A DNA stretch of 64,000 nucleotides from Nakamurella flavida (GCF_030811475.1 NZ_JAUSQV010000001.1:372001-436000), one strand, 5' to 3'. Shown: positions 45,976 through 57,293, counted from the stretch's first letter. A program made the numbers and translations. The notes: generated from the sequence alone by a model not told the origin.

Positions 45976-48900
45976 ATGTCGAACCACCGCGACCGGGCCC
46001 TGCGGGTACCGGTCGCGGTGGTGCTGTGCGTCCTCCTGATGCTCTGCTCGGTCAGCGCGTCCGCGGACTGGGGTACCGCCGGGCGTGGCGGCGGCGTCGC
46101 CCAGACCGGCACCCTCGCTCCGCCCTCCGCGCTCACGGTGCCGCGGCTGACCAACATGGCGTCGCTCCCCGTGCGGTGGGCACCGCCGGCCCGCGGCCCG
46201 GTGCCCACCGGGTACTTCGTGGAACGGGTGGGGGGCGGCACCACCCAGCCGGTCTGCAACTCCGGCCCCGCCCGTCCGCTGGCCGCGCTCTCCTGCGCCG
46301 ACACCGGACTCCGCACCGGAGCCGTCAGCTACCGGGTCACCGCGGTCTACCGGTCGTGGACGGCGACCGCGGTCAGCGACCCCGTCCAGGTGGCCCTGCC
46401 GGCCGCCGTCGTGTTCTGCCAGCAGCCCACCTCCACCATCGCCGGCACGCCCGTCTCCCCGGGCGTCGAGCTGTGCCTGGTCACCGCCACCGGGGATCCG
46501 GCCGAGGTCGCCGGCATCCCCGTCACCATCGGCCTCACCGGTGGTGCCGGGCAGGGCGTGCTGAACGGCACCCTCACCCGGACCACCGACGCGCAGGGCG
46601 CCGTGACGTTCGACGACCTCTCCGTCAACCGGGCCGCCGACGACTACCACCTGCAGGCGACCGCGTCCGGGCTCACCCCGGCGACCAGCAGCACCTTCGC
46701 CGTCATCCCGGCCGACGGGTACCACCTGGTCATGACCACGGCAGCACAATCGGGCCCGGCGGCCACCGGCGCGACGCTGGGGCCCATCACCGTGCAGCGG
46801 CAGGACTGGCTCGGCAACCCGGTCGTCCTCGGCGCCGCGGCGTCGGTCGCCCTCACCTCGTCGACCACCGGGACCGCCCGCTTCGCCGCCACCTCCGGCG
46901 GGACCGCCGTCACCACCGTGTCCATCCCGGCCAACTCCTCGACGGCGACCTTCTACTACGGCGACACCCGGGCCGGGTCGCCGGTGGTCAGCGCCACCGC
47001 CGCCGGTCTCGCCTCCGGTTCGCAGGCGCAACGCATCACCGCGGCGGCCGCCAGCAAACTGGCCGTGACCTCGCTGGCGGTGACCGGGACGGCCACCGCC
47101 GCCCCCACTCTCGGGCCCCTGACGGTGCAGCGGCAGGACGCCTTCGGCAACGCCGTGCCCACCACCGCGGCGATCACGATCACCCTGTCGTCGAGCTCGA
47201 CGGGGACGACCGGCTTCTCGACCACGGCGGGTGGTGCGACCATCGGGACGGTCACGATGCCGGCCGGTACCTCCACCGTCTCGTTCACCTACGGCGACAC
47301 CCGGGCGGGATCACCCGTGGTGACCGCGGCGACGACGGGCCTGACGTCGGCCACCCAGACCCAGACGATCCGCGCCGGGACGGCCACCAGGCTCGCGGTC
47401 ACCTCGGCGGCCCGCACCGGCGGTGCCTCGTCAGCGGCCAACCTCGGCGCCATCACCGTGCAGCAGCAGGATGTGTTCGGCAACGCCGTGGTCGCCACCG
47501 CCGCCGTCCCCGTCGTCCCCGCGTCGAACTCCGCGGGAACCACCCGCTTCGCGGCCCGGGCCAGCGGCACCGCGCTGACCTCGACGACCATCGCCGTCGG
47601 TGCGTCCTCGACCACGCTCTACTACGGCGACACCCGGGCCGGCACACCGGTGCTGACCTTCACCTCGCCCGGTCTGACCGCCGTCTCGCAGGGCGCCACC
47701 ATCGTTCCCGCGACCGCGCGCAAGCTGGTCTTCCTCACCCCGGTCATCACCGCCGCGCCCACGGCCGCCCCGAGCCTGGGCCCGCTGACCGTCCAGCGGC
47801 AGGACACCTTCGGCAACGCCGTGGTGGCGACCACCGCGCTCACCGTCACCCTGTCGTCGTCGGCCACCACCACCGGCCAGTTCGCCGCCACCCCCGGCGG
47901 CGCGGTCACCACGACGGTGACCATCGCGGCCGGCGCCAGCACGACCTCCTTCGGCTACGGGGACACCCGAGCGGGCACCCCGAAGATCACCGCCGCGAGC
48001 AGCGGGCTGACCTCCGCGACCCAGACCGAGACCATCACCGCCACGGCGACCCGGCTCGTCGTCACCACCGCGGCCAGGACGGCGACCGCGTCGTCCAGGA
48101 CGAATCTCGGCGCGGTCACCGTGCAGCGCCAGGACGCCTTCGGCAACGCGGTGCTGGCGCCGACCGGCGGCACCCCGGTCACCCTGACGTCCTCCACGGC
48201 CGGGGTACCCGTCTTCTCCACCACCTCGGGCGGCACCGTGCTGACCACGGTGACGATCCCGGCCGGATCCTCCGCGGTGAGCTTCTACTACGGCGACACC
48301 CGCGTCGGCACGCCGACTCTCACCGCGGCGGCCGCCGGTCTCGCGTCGGCGACGCAGGTGCAGACCATCACCCCCGGGACGGCCGCCAAGCTCACGCTGA
48401 TCACGCCGCCGACCACCGGACCCGCCGCCGACACCGCCACGCTGGGGCCGCTCACCGTGCAGCGGCAGGACACCTTCGGCAACGCCGTGCCCGCGCCGAC
48501 GGGCGGTCTTCTCCTCACCCTGGCCTCCTCGTCCAGCGGCGCCCGGTTCGCCGGCCTCGACGGCGCCGCCCTGACCACGCTGGCCCTGCCCGAGGGTGCC
48601 TCGACCGCGTCGTTCCGGTACGGGGACACCCGGGCCGGGTCACCGGTGGTGTCGGTCGTCCTCAGCGGCCTGACCACGGCCACCCAGATCCAGGTGGTGA
48701 CCCCGGCGCCGGCGAGCCGCCTGGTGATCACCACGGCGGCACCCACCGGGACGGCGAGCGCCGTCGCGTCGACCGGGCCGATCAGCGTGCAGGCCCAGGA
48801 CGCGTTCGGCAACGCCGCGCCCGCGCCCGACGGTGGCCTCGGAGTCCAGCTCGGCTCGAGCACCACCGGCACCGCCACCTTCTCCACCACCGCCGGCGGT

Positions 48901-49374
48901 CCGGCCACGAACCTGGTGACGATCCCCGCCGGGGCGGCCACGGTGACCTTCTACGCCGGCGACACCCGTTCCGGGACGGCCACTCTCGCGGTGACCGCGG
49001 CGGGATTGACCGGGACGAGCCAGACGGTCACCACGGTGCCGGCCGCCGCCACCCGGCTGGTCTACCTCACCGCCCCGGTGACCGGACGGGCCGCCACGAC
49101 GGCCACGCTGGGGCCGCTGACCGTGCAGCGTCAGGACCCGTTCGGCAACCCGGTGGGCGGGGGTGCGATCACCGTCGCCCTGACCTCCAGCACCACGGGA
49201 ACGGCCCGGTTCGCCACCGCGGCCGGCGGGTCGGCCGTCACCGCCGTGACCATCGCGTCCGGCGCCTCCACCGCGACGTTCTACACCGGCGACACCCGGG
49301 TGGGGACGGCCACTCTGACCGCCTCCGCCACCGGGCTGACCGCTGCCGCCCAGCCGTTGACCAGCACCGGGTGA
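45976..49374 (+). CDS. Large secreted Ig-like repeat protein
   Basis: 1132 residues. Signal peptide at residues 1-30 (VPVAVVLCVLLMLCSVSASA). A fibronectin-III-like domain follows (about 45-125, VSYRVTAVYRSWTA), then a bacterial Ig-like (Big) domain (about 135-250, with Cys pair and TDAQGAVTFDDLSV), then eight tandem repeats of about 110 residues. Each repeat has VQRQDxFGN, a Ser/Thr-rich strand pair, a TTVTIPAG-like strand and YYGDTRAGxP. It ends shortly after the last repeat with no LPXTG, membrane helix or other anchor. Probably an extended surface or matrix protein. ATG 45976 chosen; a GTG at 45967 is possible. Confidence 0.82.
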   Translation: MSNHRDRALRVPVAVVLCVLLMLCSVSASADWGTAGRGGGVAQTGTLAPPSALTVPRLTNMASLPVRWAPPARGPVPTGYFVERVGGGTTQPVCNSGPARPLAALSCADTGLRTGAVSYRVTAVYRSWTATAVSDPVQVALPAAVVFCQQPTSTIAGTPVSPGVELCLVTATGDPAEVAGIPVTIGLTGGAGQGVLNGTLTRTTDAQGAVTFDDLSVNRAADDYHLQATASGLTPATSSTFAVIPADGYHLVMTTAAQSGPAATGATLGPITVQRQDWLGNPVVLGAAASVALTSSTTGTARFAATSGGTAVTTVSIPANSSTATFYYGDTRAGSPVVSATAAGLASGSQAQRITAAAASKLAVTSLAVTGTATAAPTLGPLTVQRQDAFGNAVPTTAAITITLSSSSTGTTGFSTTAGGATIGTVTMPAGTSTVSFTYGDTRAGSPVVTAATTGLTSATQTQTIRAGTATRLAVTSAARTGGASSAANLGAITVQQQDVFGNAVVATAAVPVVPASNSAGTTRFAARASGTALTSTTIAVGASSTTLYYGDTRAGTPVLTFTSPGLTAVSQGATIVPATARKLVFLTPVITAAPTAAPSLGPLTVQRQDTFGNAVVATTALTVTLSSSATTTGQFAATPGGAVTTTVTIAAGASTTSFGYGDTRAGTPKITAASSGLTSATQTETITATATRLVVTTAARTATASSRTNLGAVTVQRQDAFGNAVLAPTGGTPVTLTSSTAGVPVFSTTSGGTVLTTVTIPAGSSAVSFYYGDTRVGTPTLTAAAAGLASATQVQTITPGTAAKLTLITPPTTGPAADTATLGPLTVQRQDTFGNAVPAPTGGLLLTLASSSSGARFAGLDGAALTTLALPEGASTASFRYGDTRAGSPVVSVVLSGLTTATQIQVVTPAPASRLVITTAAPTGTASAVASTGPISVQAQDAFGNAAPAPDGGLGVQLGSSTTGTATFSTTAGGPATNLVTIPAGAATVTFYAGDTRSGTATLAVTAAGLTGTSQTVTTVPAAATRLVYLTAPVTGRAATTATLGPLTVQRQDPFGNPVGGGAITVALTSSTTGTARFATAAGGSAVTAVTIASGASTATFYTGDTRVGTATLTASATGLTAAAQPLTSTG
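46726..49374 (+). repeat. Eight tandem repeats of about 330 bp
   Basis: Repeat units begin near 46726, 47058, 47391, 47725, 48053, 48390, 48720 and 49059. Periods of 328-339 bp, all in frame. Conserved nucleotides cluster at the VQRQD-FGN and GDTR codons; other parts have diverged, so the array looks old. Confidence 0.85.
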
Positions 49375-49393
49375 GCGGAGCGGTGGCGGTCGG

Positions 49394-50164
49394 TCAGGCC
49401 GCCGAGAGGGTCAGCACCTGCGGCCCGTCCGGGGTGATGGCCACGGTGTGCTCGGAGTGGGCGGTGCGCGACCCGTCCGCGGACCGGATCGTCCAGCCGT
49501 CCGGGTCGAGAACGATCTTGTTCGTGGTGCGGGCCAGCCACGGCTCGATGGCCAGGGTGAGCCCGGAGCGGAGCGTCTCCCCGCGGTGCCGCCGACCGTC
49601 GTTGGCCACGTGCGGGTCCTCGTGCATCGTGCGGCCCAGACCGTGCCCGCCGAACTCCAGGTTGACCGAGTACCCGCGCTCGCGGATGACCGACCCGATG
49701 GCGGCGGAGATGTCGCCCAGACGATTGCCCGGCCGGGCCTGATCGATACCGGCCGCCAGCGCGAGCTGCGTGGTCTCGATCAGGTGCAGGTCCTCGGGGG
49801 CCGCCGTGCCGACCACCACCGAGCGCGCCGAGTCGGCCACCCAGCCGTCGATGCCGACCGCGAAGTCGGCAGTGAGCAGATCCCCGTCGGCCAGCACCTG
49901 GTCCCGCGGCAGGCCGTGCAGGACGGCGTCGTTGACGGCCAGGCAGACCACGTTGCGGAACGGGCCGCGGCCGAAGGACGGGGAGTAGTCCCAGTAGCAG
50001 GACTCCGCGCCCCGGTCGGCGACCATCGCCCGCGCATGGTGCTCGAGTTCCATCAGGTTGACCCCGGGGGCGGCCATCGCCACCAGCTCGTCCAGGACCT
50101 GGGCCACGAATCGACCCGTGACGCGCATCGCCGCGATCTCGTCGGCCGTCTTCAGCTCGGTCAT
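49394..50164 (-). CDS. map: Methionine aminopeptidase, type I
   Basis: Removes the initiator methionine from new proteins. 256 residues from ATG 50164, with GAGGGAG upstream. Metal ligands: Asp in TADFAVGIDG, Asp in WVADSARS, His in GGHGLGRTMHEDP, Glu in TLAIEPWL and Glu in HSEHTVAIT. It lacks the N-terminal zinc/SH3 extension. Ends 19 bases from the converging repeat-protein gene. Confidence 0.94.
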   Translation of the reverse strand: MTELKTADEIAAMRVTGRFVAQVLDELVAMAAPGVNLMELEHHARAMVADRGAESCYWDYSPSFGRGPFRNVVCLAVNDAVLHGLPRDQVLADGDLLTADFAVGIDGWVADSARSVVVGTAAPEDLHLIETTQLALAAGIDQARPGNRLGDISAAIGSVIRERGYSVNLEFGGHGLGRTMHEDPHVANDGRRHRGETLRSGLTLAIEPWLARTTNKIVLDPDGWTIRSADGSRTAHSEHTVAITPDGPQVLTLSAA

Positions 50165-50311
50165 CCCGCTCCCTCGTCCCCTCGTCCGGACGGGCACGGC
50201 GATCGCCGGGCGACCGCAGCCCCGTCGTCGGGAGGGTAACCCGGCCCCGGGAACCGCCGGGCGACCGTCGCACCCGCCGGCCGGCACCCGCGCCCGGCGC
50301 GGGGCGGCAGG

Positions 50312-50938
50312 TCAGGTCAGGGCGGCGCGTAGATCCCGGGCCGCCGCCACGGGGTCGACGGCGCCGATGATCGCCTGGCCGACGACCACCACGGCCGGGC
50401 CGGCGGCCAGTGCAGCGCCCACCGTGTCGGGCCCGATACCGCCCGCGACGACCAGGTCGAGGGGGGACGCCAGCCGCCCGGCATCCGCCCACCCGCCCGC
50501 GCCACCGTCCCGACCGGCCAGCCGCGCGTCGGTCGCGGTGTGCAGGGCGAGCGCCGTGATGCCGTCGGGGTATCCGCGTCCCAGGGCGGCCAACGGATCG
50601 GCCTCCAGGATGGTGTCCAGCACGATTGCCCGCCCGCGCGCCCGGGCGGCTCGACCGGCGGCGACCAGGGTGTCCGGACCGGCGGTGGAGAGCACGGTGA
50701 CGAAGGCCGCGCCGGCGTCGAACAGCATCGCGCACTCGTCGGCCGCCCCGTCCACCGTCTTGCTGTCGGCCAGCACCGGCACCCCGGGGGCGAGCGTGGC
50801 CACCGTGGTGATCGCCGCGAGCCCGAACCGCTTGAGCAGGGGAGTGCCCACCTCGACGATGTCGAGGAACGGGGCGATGGCGGGCAGGACGGCGAATCCG
50901 GCGGGGGAGTCCAGGGCCACCTGCAGACGGACGGACAT
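50312..50938 (-). CDS. 3-hexulose-6-phosphate synthase-like protein
   Basis: OMP decarboxylase suprafamily barrel, closest in look to hexulose-phosphate synthase, which joins formaldehyde and ribulose 5-phosphate. 208 residues from ATG 50938 (GGAGGTGAGG upstream). MSVRLQVALDSP start, DIVEVGTPLLKRFG, catalytic ADSKTVDGAADE (DxKxxD), and phosphate-binding VAGGIGPDTV. No partner isomerase (hxlB) is adjacent. Keto-gulonate-phosphate decarboxylase is the other possible activity. Confidence 0.8.
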   Translation of the reverse strand: MSVRLQVALDSPAGFAVLPAIAPFLDIVEVGTPLLKRFGLAAITTVATLAPGVPVLADSKTVDGAADECAMLFDAGAAFVTVLSTAGPDTLVAAGRAARARGRAIVLDTILEADPLAALGRGYPDGITALALHTATDARLAGRDGGAGGWADAGRLASPLDLVVAGGIGPDTVGAALAAGPAVVVVGQAIIGAVDPVAAARDLRAALT

Positions 50939-51094
50939 CGCCTCACCTCCGGCCGGTCGGAACCGGGCGGGGTGGGAACGCGCCGGTCGATCCGTGAAAG
51001 GTCTCACAGGTCCGCCGGGAACCCCCGCTCAGGGGGCGGCGCCGCGCCCACGAGCAGGCCGGACGGCACCCGGTCCATCGGTATCGTCGGCGTC

Positions 51095-51805
51095 ATGACG
51101 GTAGCCCTCCGCCTGGCCGAGACGTCCACCGCCGAACTCGGAGGGGTGGCCGGCTGGGTGGTCGGTCTGATGGAGACGCTCGGCGTGGCCGGCGCCGGTC
51201 TGGCCGTTGCCGCGGAGAACCTGTTCCCGCCGTTGCCCAGCGAGATCGTCCTCCCGCTCGCCGGCTTCACCGCCAGCCAGGGCACCTTCCACGTCATCCC
51301 GGTCATCCTGGTCACCACGCTGGGCTCGCTCCTCGGTGCCCTTGCGCTGTACTGGCTCGGCCGCCGGGTCGGCCAGCAGCGCCTCTGCGCGTTGGCCGAA
51401 CGCATCCCGCTCATGCACGCGGGCGACATCGACCGCACCGTGGCCTGGTTCACCCGGCACGGCGGCAAGGCGGTCTTCTTCGGTCGGATGATCCCGGTGT
51501 TCCGGAGCCTCATCTCCATCCCGGCCGGCGTGGAACGGATGAACGTCGTCAAGTTCAGCCTGCTCACCACGGCCGGCAGCCTGATCTGGAACACCGCGTT
51601 CGTGCTGGCCGGCTACCTGCTCGGGCAGAACTGGGCCGTGGTCGAGGAGTACGCGGGCGTCCTGCAGTACGTCGTCATCGGCCTGGTGGCCATCGCGCTG
51701 ACCGTGTTCGTCGTCCGCCGGGTCCGGCACCGCAAGGAGCCGCACGGTCACCCGGTCGACGCGCCCGAACCGGCTGCTGCCGCCGCCGTCGATCGCGCCG
51801 GCTGA
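51095..51805 (+). CDS. DedA family membrane protein
   Basis: DedA/VTT family, probably a lipid scramblase or transporter. 236 residues, ATG 51095. Motifs: ENLFPPLPSEIVLPLAGF near residue 48, LGSLLGALALYWLGRRVG, and FFGRMIPVFRSLISIPAG (the R-P-x-x-R block) near residue 128, all standard. Four to five membrane segments, then a short charged tail. Complete. Confidence 0.92.
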   Translation: MTVALRLAETSTAELGGVAGWVVGLMETLGVAGAGLAVAAENLFPPLPSEIVLPLAGFTASQGTFHVIPVILVTTLGSLLGALALYWLGRRVGQQRLCALAERIPLMHAGDIDRTVAWFTRHGGKAVFFGRMIPVFRSLISIPAGVERMNVVKFSLLTTAGSLIWNTAFVLAGYLLGQNWAVVEEYAGVLQYVVIGLVAIALTVFVVRRVRHRKEPHGHPVDAPEPAAAAAVDRAG

Positions 51806-51829
51806 CCCCGGACGACCGCTCGCCGGCCG

Positions 51830-52081
51830 TCAGACGGTCGCGCGGCGTCGACCGGCCACCAGGCCGCGCAGACCCAGCACGCCGACCGCGATGCCCACCG
51901 TCAGGGCGACCGCGATCAGCGCGGCGTGGACCCAGAGGAAGGCCGTCGGCGTCGAACTGCCGATCGCGCCCTGCCAGGCCCGCTGGTCCTGCCAGATCGC
52001 CGCGCCGAACCGCGGCCAGATCCCGATGTTGAACAGACCGGCGAGCACGAGGAAGACCGACCAGCGGCGAGACAGGATCAC
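51830..52081 (-). CDS. SCO4848-like small membrane protein
   Basis: 83 residues: (M)ILSRRWSVFLVLAGLFNIGI then WPRFGAAIWQDQRAW, and a second helix VHAALIAVALTVGIAVGVLG, like the SCO4848 family of two-helix membrane proteins. GTG start at 52081 sits inside GGAGGTGATC, so the ribosome site is unusually close; an alternative start a few codons inward is possible. The huge leftward open frame that contains it is a shadow of tex. Confidence 0.75.
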   Translation of the reverse strand: MILSRRWSVFLVLAGLFNIGIWPRFGAAIWQDQRAWQGAIGSSTPTAFLWVHAALIAVALTVGIAVGVLGLRGLVAGRRRATV

Positions 52082-52183
52082 CTCCGAAGTATGCCGCGCT
52101 ACCGTGGGCGCCCCCGCGAGCGCGGACCGTCGTCCACGGCCCGCGAACCCGGGCGCCCGTCGAGTACGCCCGAGAGGACATCC

Positions 52184-54784
52184 GTGTCGAGCCTGGTCCC
52201 ACCCGTTCCCGACGCACCCACCACGCCGCCCCTGCCGCAGGTGGCGCCGGTCCCGGTGCCGAGCGTCGCCCGGCGCATCGCGGACGAGCTGGCCGTGGCC
52301 CTGCGCCAGGTGCAGGCGGCGATCGACCTGCTGGACGGCGGGGCAACCGTCCCGTTCGTGGCGCGGTACCGCAAGGAGGCCACCGGCGGACTGGACGACG
52401 CCCAGCTGCGCACCCTGCAGGAACGGTTGGACTACCTGCGCGAGCTCGACGAACGCCGGGACGCCGTGCTGGCCTCCATCGCCGGCCAGGGCGCGTTGAC
52501 CGTCGAGCTGGCCCGGGCGCTGGCCGCGGCGGACACCAAGTCCCGGGTCGAGGACATCTACCTGCCGTTCAAGCCGCGCCGCCGTACCCGCGCCCAGATC
52601 GCCCGCGAAGCCGGTCTCGGACCGCTGGCCGCGGGCCTGCTGGCCGATCCGAGTCAGGACCCGCGCCAGGTGGCGGCGCTGTACGTCGACGCCGACCGGG
52701 GTGTGGCCGACGTCGACGCGGTGCTGACCGGGGCGCGGTCGATCCTGTCCGAGACGTTCGGGGAGGACGCCGATCTGATCGGGGAGCTCCGCGAACGGCT
52801 GTGGCGGGAGGGTCGCTTGACCAGCGCCGTCAAGGACGGGCGGGAGGTCGACGGGGAGAAGTTCCGCGACTATTTCGCGTTCACCCAGCCGGTCCGGGCA
52901 CTGCCGTCGCACCGGGTGCTGGCCCTGCTCCGCGGTGAGTCCGAGGGGGTGCTCGACCTGGCCATCGGGGCGGCGGAGGAGCCCACCCGGGATGCCGGAC
53001 CCGGTCCCTTCGAGCGGGCGATCGCGGCGCGGTTCGGGATCGCCGCCCGCGGGCGGGCCGCCGACGCCTGGCTGCTCGACGCGGTGCGCTGGACCTGGCG
53101 CACCCGGTTGTTCGTCTCGCTCGCCGTCGACGTCCGGGCCCGGCTGCGGGCGGCGGCCGAGGAGTCCGCCGCGGCCGTCTTCGCGGCCAACCTGCGGGAC
53201 GTGCTGTTGGCCGCTCCGGCCGGCGGACGCACCACCCTGGGCCTGGACCCGGGCCTGCGCACCGGGGTCAAGGTCGCCGTGGTCGACGGCACCGGGCGGG
53301 TGCTGGCCACCGACACCGTGTACCCGCACGTCCCGCACCGCCGCCGGCAGGAAACGCTGGACACGCTCCGCCGGTTGGTCCGGGTGCACGGCGTCGAGCT
53401 CATCGCCATCGGCAACGGGACCGCGTCCCGGGAGACCGACCAGCTGGCCGGGGAGCTCATCGCCGCCCTGGCCGGCGACGGGGTGACCGGAGTGCGTTCG
53501 GTGGTGGTGTCCGAGGCGGGGGCGTCCGTCTACTCCGCGTCCGCGCTGGCCGGTGCCGAACTGCCCGGCATGGACGTGTCGCTGCGCGGGGCCGTGTCCA
53601 TCGCCCGGCGTCTGCAGGATCCGCTGGCTGAGCTGGTCAAGATCGACCCGAAGTCGATCGGGGTCGGGCAGTACCAGCACGACCTCACGCCCGGTCTGCT
53701 CGCCCGACACCTGGACAGCACCGTGGAGGACTGCGTGAACGCGGTCGGCGTCGACGTGAACACCGCGTCGGTGCCGCTGCTGGCCCGCGTCTCCGGCATC
53801 AGCGGCACCGTGGCGGAGAACATCGTGGCCCACCGGGAGGCCAACGGCCCCTTCCCGACCCGCCGCGCGCTGAACGCCGTACCGCGACTGGGGCCCAAGG
53901 CCTACGAGCAGAGTGCAGGGTTCCTGCGGATCGCCGGGGGAGCGGACCCGTTGGACGCCTCCGGGGTGCACCCGGAGGCCTACCCGGTGGTGCGCCGGAT
54001 CCTGGCCGCGACCGGGACCGCCGTGGACTCCCTGATCGGCAACACCGCGGTGCTCACCGCGTTGCGCCCGACCGACTTCACCGACGAACGCTTCGGCGTT
54101 CCCACCGTCGCCGACATCCTCGCCGAGCTCGACAAGCCCGGTCGTGACCCGCGTCCGGAGTTCCGCACCGCCACCTTCACCGCGGACGTGCAGACCATCG
54201 GCGACGTCCGGCCCGGCATGGTGCTGGAGGGCGTCGTCACCAACGTCGCCGCCTTCGGAGCTTTCGTCGACATCGGGGTGCACCAGGACGGCCTCGTGCA
54301 CGTCAGCGCGCTGGCTGACACCTTCGTGGCCGACCCGCGGGACGTGGTCCGCTCCGGGCAGGTCGTGCGGGTCAAGGTGCTGGAGGTCGACCCGCAGCGC
54401 AAGCGCATCTCGCTGACCATGCGCCTGCAGGACCCGGTGGAGGGCGCGGGCCCGGACGGCGCAGGACATGGCGGCTCCGGACGTCGCGACCGGGGGGCCG
54501 GACGGGGCGCGCCGGGCGGTGGCGGTACGGGCGCCGGACGGGCGGCCGGTCGGTCGGCCGGCGGCGGCGGGGGACAGTCCGGCGCGGCGGCCACCGAGCG
54601 GCGGTCCGACGGCCGGCCGGCCGATCAGAGGCGCGGCCCGCGGCGGGAGGGCGGCACCGGCGGCACGCCGAAGGGTCCCGCCGGTGGGCGCGGGACGGGA
54701 CAGGACGACCGATCCGGTGACCGTCGGCCCGGTGGGTCGCTGGCCGACGCGCTGCGCCAGGCGGGCTGGCGTCGGGACGGCTGA
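52184..54784 (+). CDS. Tex-family RNA-binding transcription accessory protein
   Basis: 866 residues, GTG 52184 with GAGAGGA upstream. Domain order fits Tex: N-terminal helical part (ATVPFVARYRKEATGGLDDA), YqgF-like nuclease fold (TTLGLDPGLRTGVKVAVVDG), helix-hairpin-helix region (VNTASVPLLARVSGISGTVA), and S1 RNA-binding domain (GMVLEGVVTNVAAFGAFVDI). A 110-residue Gly/Arg/Pro-rich tail with RGG-like pieces follows and ends LADALRQAGWRRDG. Acts on nucleic acids in the cytoplasm; exact role unsettled. Confidence 0.93.
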   Translation: MSSLVPPVPDAPTTPPLPQVAPVPVPSVARRIADELAVALRQVQAAIDLLDGGATVPFVARYRKEATGGLDDAQLRTLQERLDYLRELDERRDAVLASIAGQGALTVELARALAAADTKSRVEDIYLPFKPRRRTRAQIAREAGLGPLAAGLLADPSQDPRQVAALYVDADRGVADVDAVLTGARSILSETFGEDADLIGELRERLWREGRLTSAVKDGREVDGEKFRDYFAFTQPVRALPSHRVLALLRGESEGVLDLAIGAAEEPTRDAGPGPFERAIAARFGIAARGRAADAWLLDAVRWTWRTRLFVSLAVDVRARLRAAAEESAAAVFAANLRDVLLAAPAGGRTTLGLDPGLRTGVKVAVVDGTGRVLATDTVYPHVPHRRRQETLDTLRRLVRVHGVELIAIGNGTASRETDQLAGELIAALAGDGVTGVRSVVVSEAGASVYSASALAGAELPGMDVSLRGAVSIARRLQDPLAELVKIDPKSIGVGQYQHDLTPGLLARHLDSTVEDCVNAVGVDVNTASVPLLARVSGISGTVAENIVAHREANGPFPTRRALNAVPRLGPKAYEQSAGFLRIAGGADPLDASGVHPEAYPVVRRILAATGTAVDSLIGNTAVLTALRPTDFTDERFGVPTVADILAELDKPGRDPRPEFRTATFTADVQTIGDVRPGMVLEGVVTNVAAFGAFVDIGVHQDGLVHVSALADTFVADPRDVVRSGQVVRVKVLEVDPQRKRISLTMRLQDPVEGAGPDGAGHGGSGRRDRGAGRGAPGGGGTGAGRAAGRSAGGGGGQSGAAATERRSDGRPADQRRGPRREGGTGGTPKGPAGGRGTGQDDRSGDRRPGGSLADALRQAGWRRDG

Positions 54785-54990
54785 CCCCGGGCGGGGCGGC
54801 CCCGCCGATCCCCACCCGTCCTGGGCCGGCCGGCGGGTCGTCCCGTCCCGGGTCCTCAAGCCCGGGGCCGGGGGCAGGGTCGGGGAGCTCCTGTCTGCGG
54901 CCGGCCTGCATCGGCCACGACCCGGGGGTGGTGCGACGAACACCGTCGGCGACCCTCGGGTGGGGGGCCGCGCCGGTAGACTTCGGCCAC

Positions 54991-56616
<1,626 letters not shown>

Positions 56617-57041
56617 GGCCGGCGCGCACCCCTGCCCGACGCGGCACCCCGACGCGGGGACCCGGCCTGCCCGTGGGGGACCGGGGAGAACACGCCGTCG
56701 GCGACGCCGGGAGGCGGCCCCCGGCACTCCGAGGATCTTCCTGCCCGAACCCGCATGAAAATGTGCCCGTTTGTCTGCCCGTTTGATGCCCGAGTGAACG
56801 TTCACCCAGGCGCGAATCGTCGTGCCGGTGTCGGGCCACAGAGCCGAGTGGGCGCAGGTGAACGCCGTGAACTCATGATCATCGCGCGGTCGGGTGATGC
56901 TCGCCGTTGATGCCCGTTCTCGGCTTCGAAGCGTGATGCAAACTGGCGCGGGAGGGTGATCTGCTCGAAGATTGACGCGCTGAGGGGTCCGCACAGGGCA
57001 GACCACCGTCGACCGCAGCAGCCAGGGAGAGGTGGGGGTAC
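56617..57041 (+). promoter_or_regulatory. Intergenic region with palindrome and direct repeats
   Basis: 425 bases upstream of the small HTH gene. It contains two direct copies of TGCCCGTTTG (56764-56773 and 56776-56785) and the perfect 12-bp palindrome GTGAACGTTCAC (56794-56805). These look like regulator sites. No gene is seen. Confidence 0.45.
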
Positions 57042-57293
57042 GTGGCTACCGACACGACCACATCGCCAGCATCACGGGCGCGAGCGAAAACCACCCTGAA
57101 GAAGGGTGCCCGCATCACCGGGGTCGCTCGGGAGAAACTCGCCGCGGATCTGCGCAAGAAGTACGAAAAGGGGCAGAGCATTCGGGCGCTCGCCGAGGGG
57201 ACCGGACGGTCCTACGGTTTCGTGCACCGCTTGCTGATGGACGCCGAAGTGCCCTTGCGCGGCCGGGGCGGGGCGACCCGCAAGAAGAAGTAG
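57042..57293 (+). CDS. Small helix-turn-helix protein
   Basis: 83 residues, GTG 57042 after GGGAGAGGTGGGGG-like purines. Conserved actinobacterial form: KKGARITGVAREKLAADLRK, then the HTH QSIRALAEGTGRSYGFVHRL and a basic end RGRGGATRKKK. Resolvase/Hin-type HTH. Probably DNA-binding with a housekeeping role; target unknown. Confidence 0.82.
   Translation: MATDTTTSPASRARAKTTLKKGARITGVAREKLAADLRKKYEKGQSIRALAEGTGRSYGFVHRLLMDAEVPLRGRGGATRKKK

Noticed and set aside
45510-49742. A 1410-residue rightward open frame rich in Arg, His and Pro
   Set aside because: It overlaps the Ig-like repeat gene in another frame, has no domain, and its composition is what high GC at third positions gives out of frame. 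The repeats make it periodic, which only mimics a repeat protein.
51830-54943. A 1037-residue leftward open frame over tex
   Set aside because: Only its last 83 codons (SCO4848-like protein) have real content; the rest is antisense to tex and of shadow composition.
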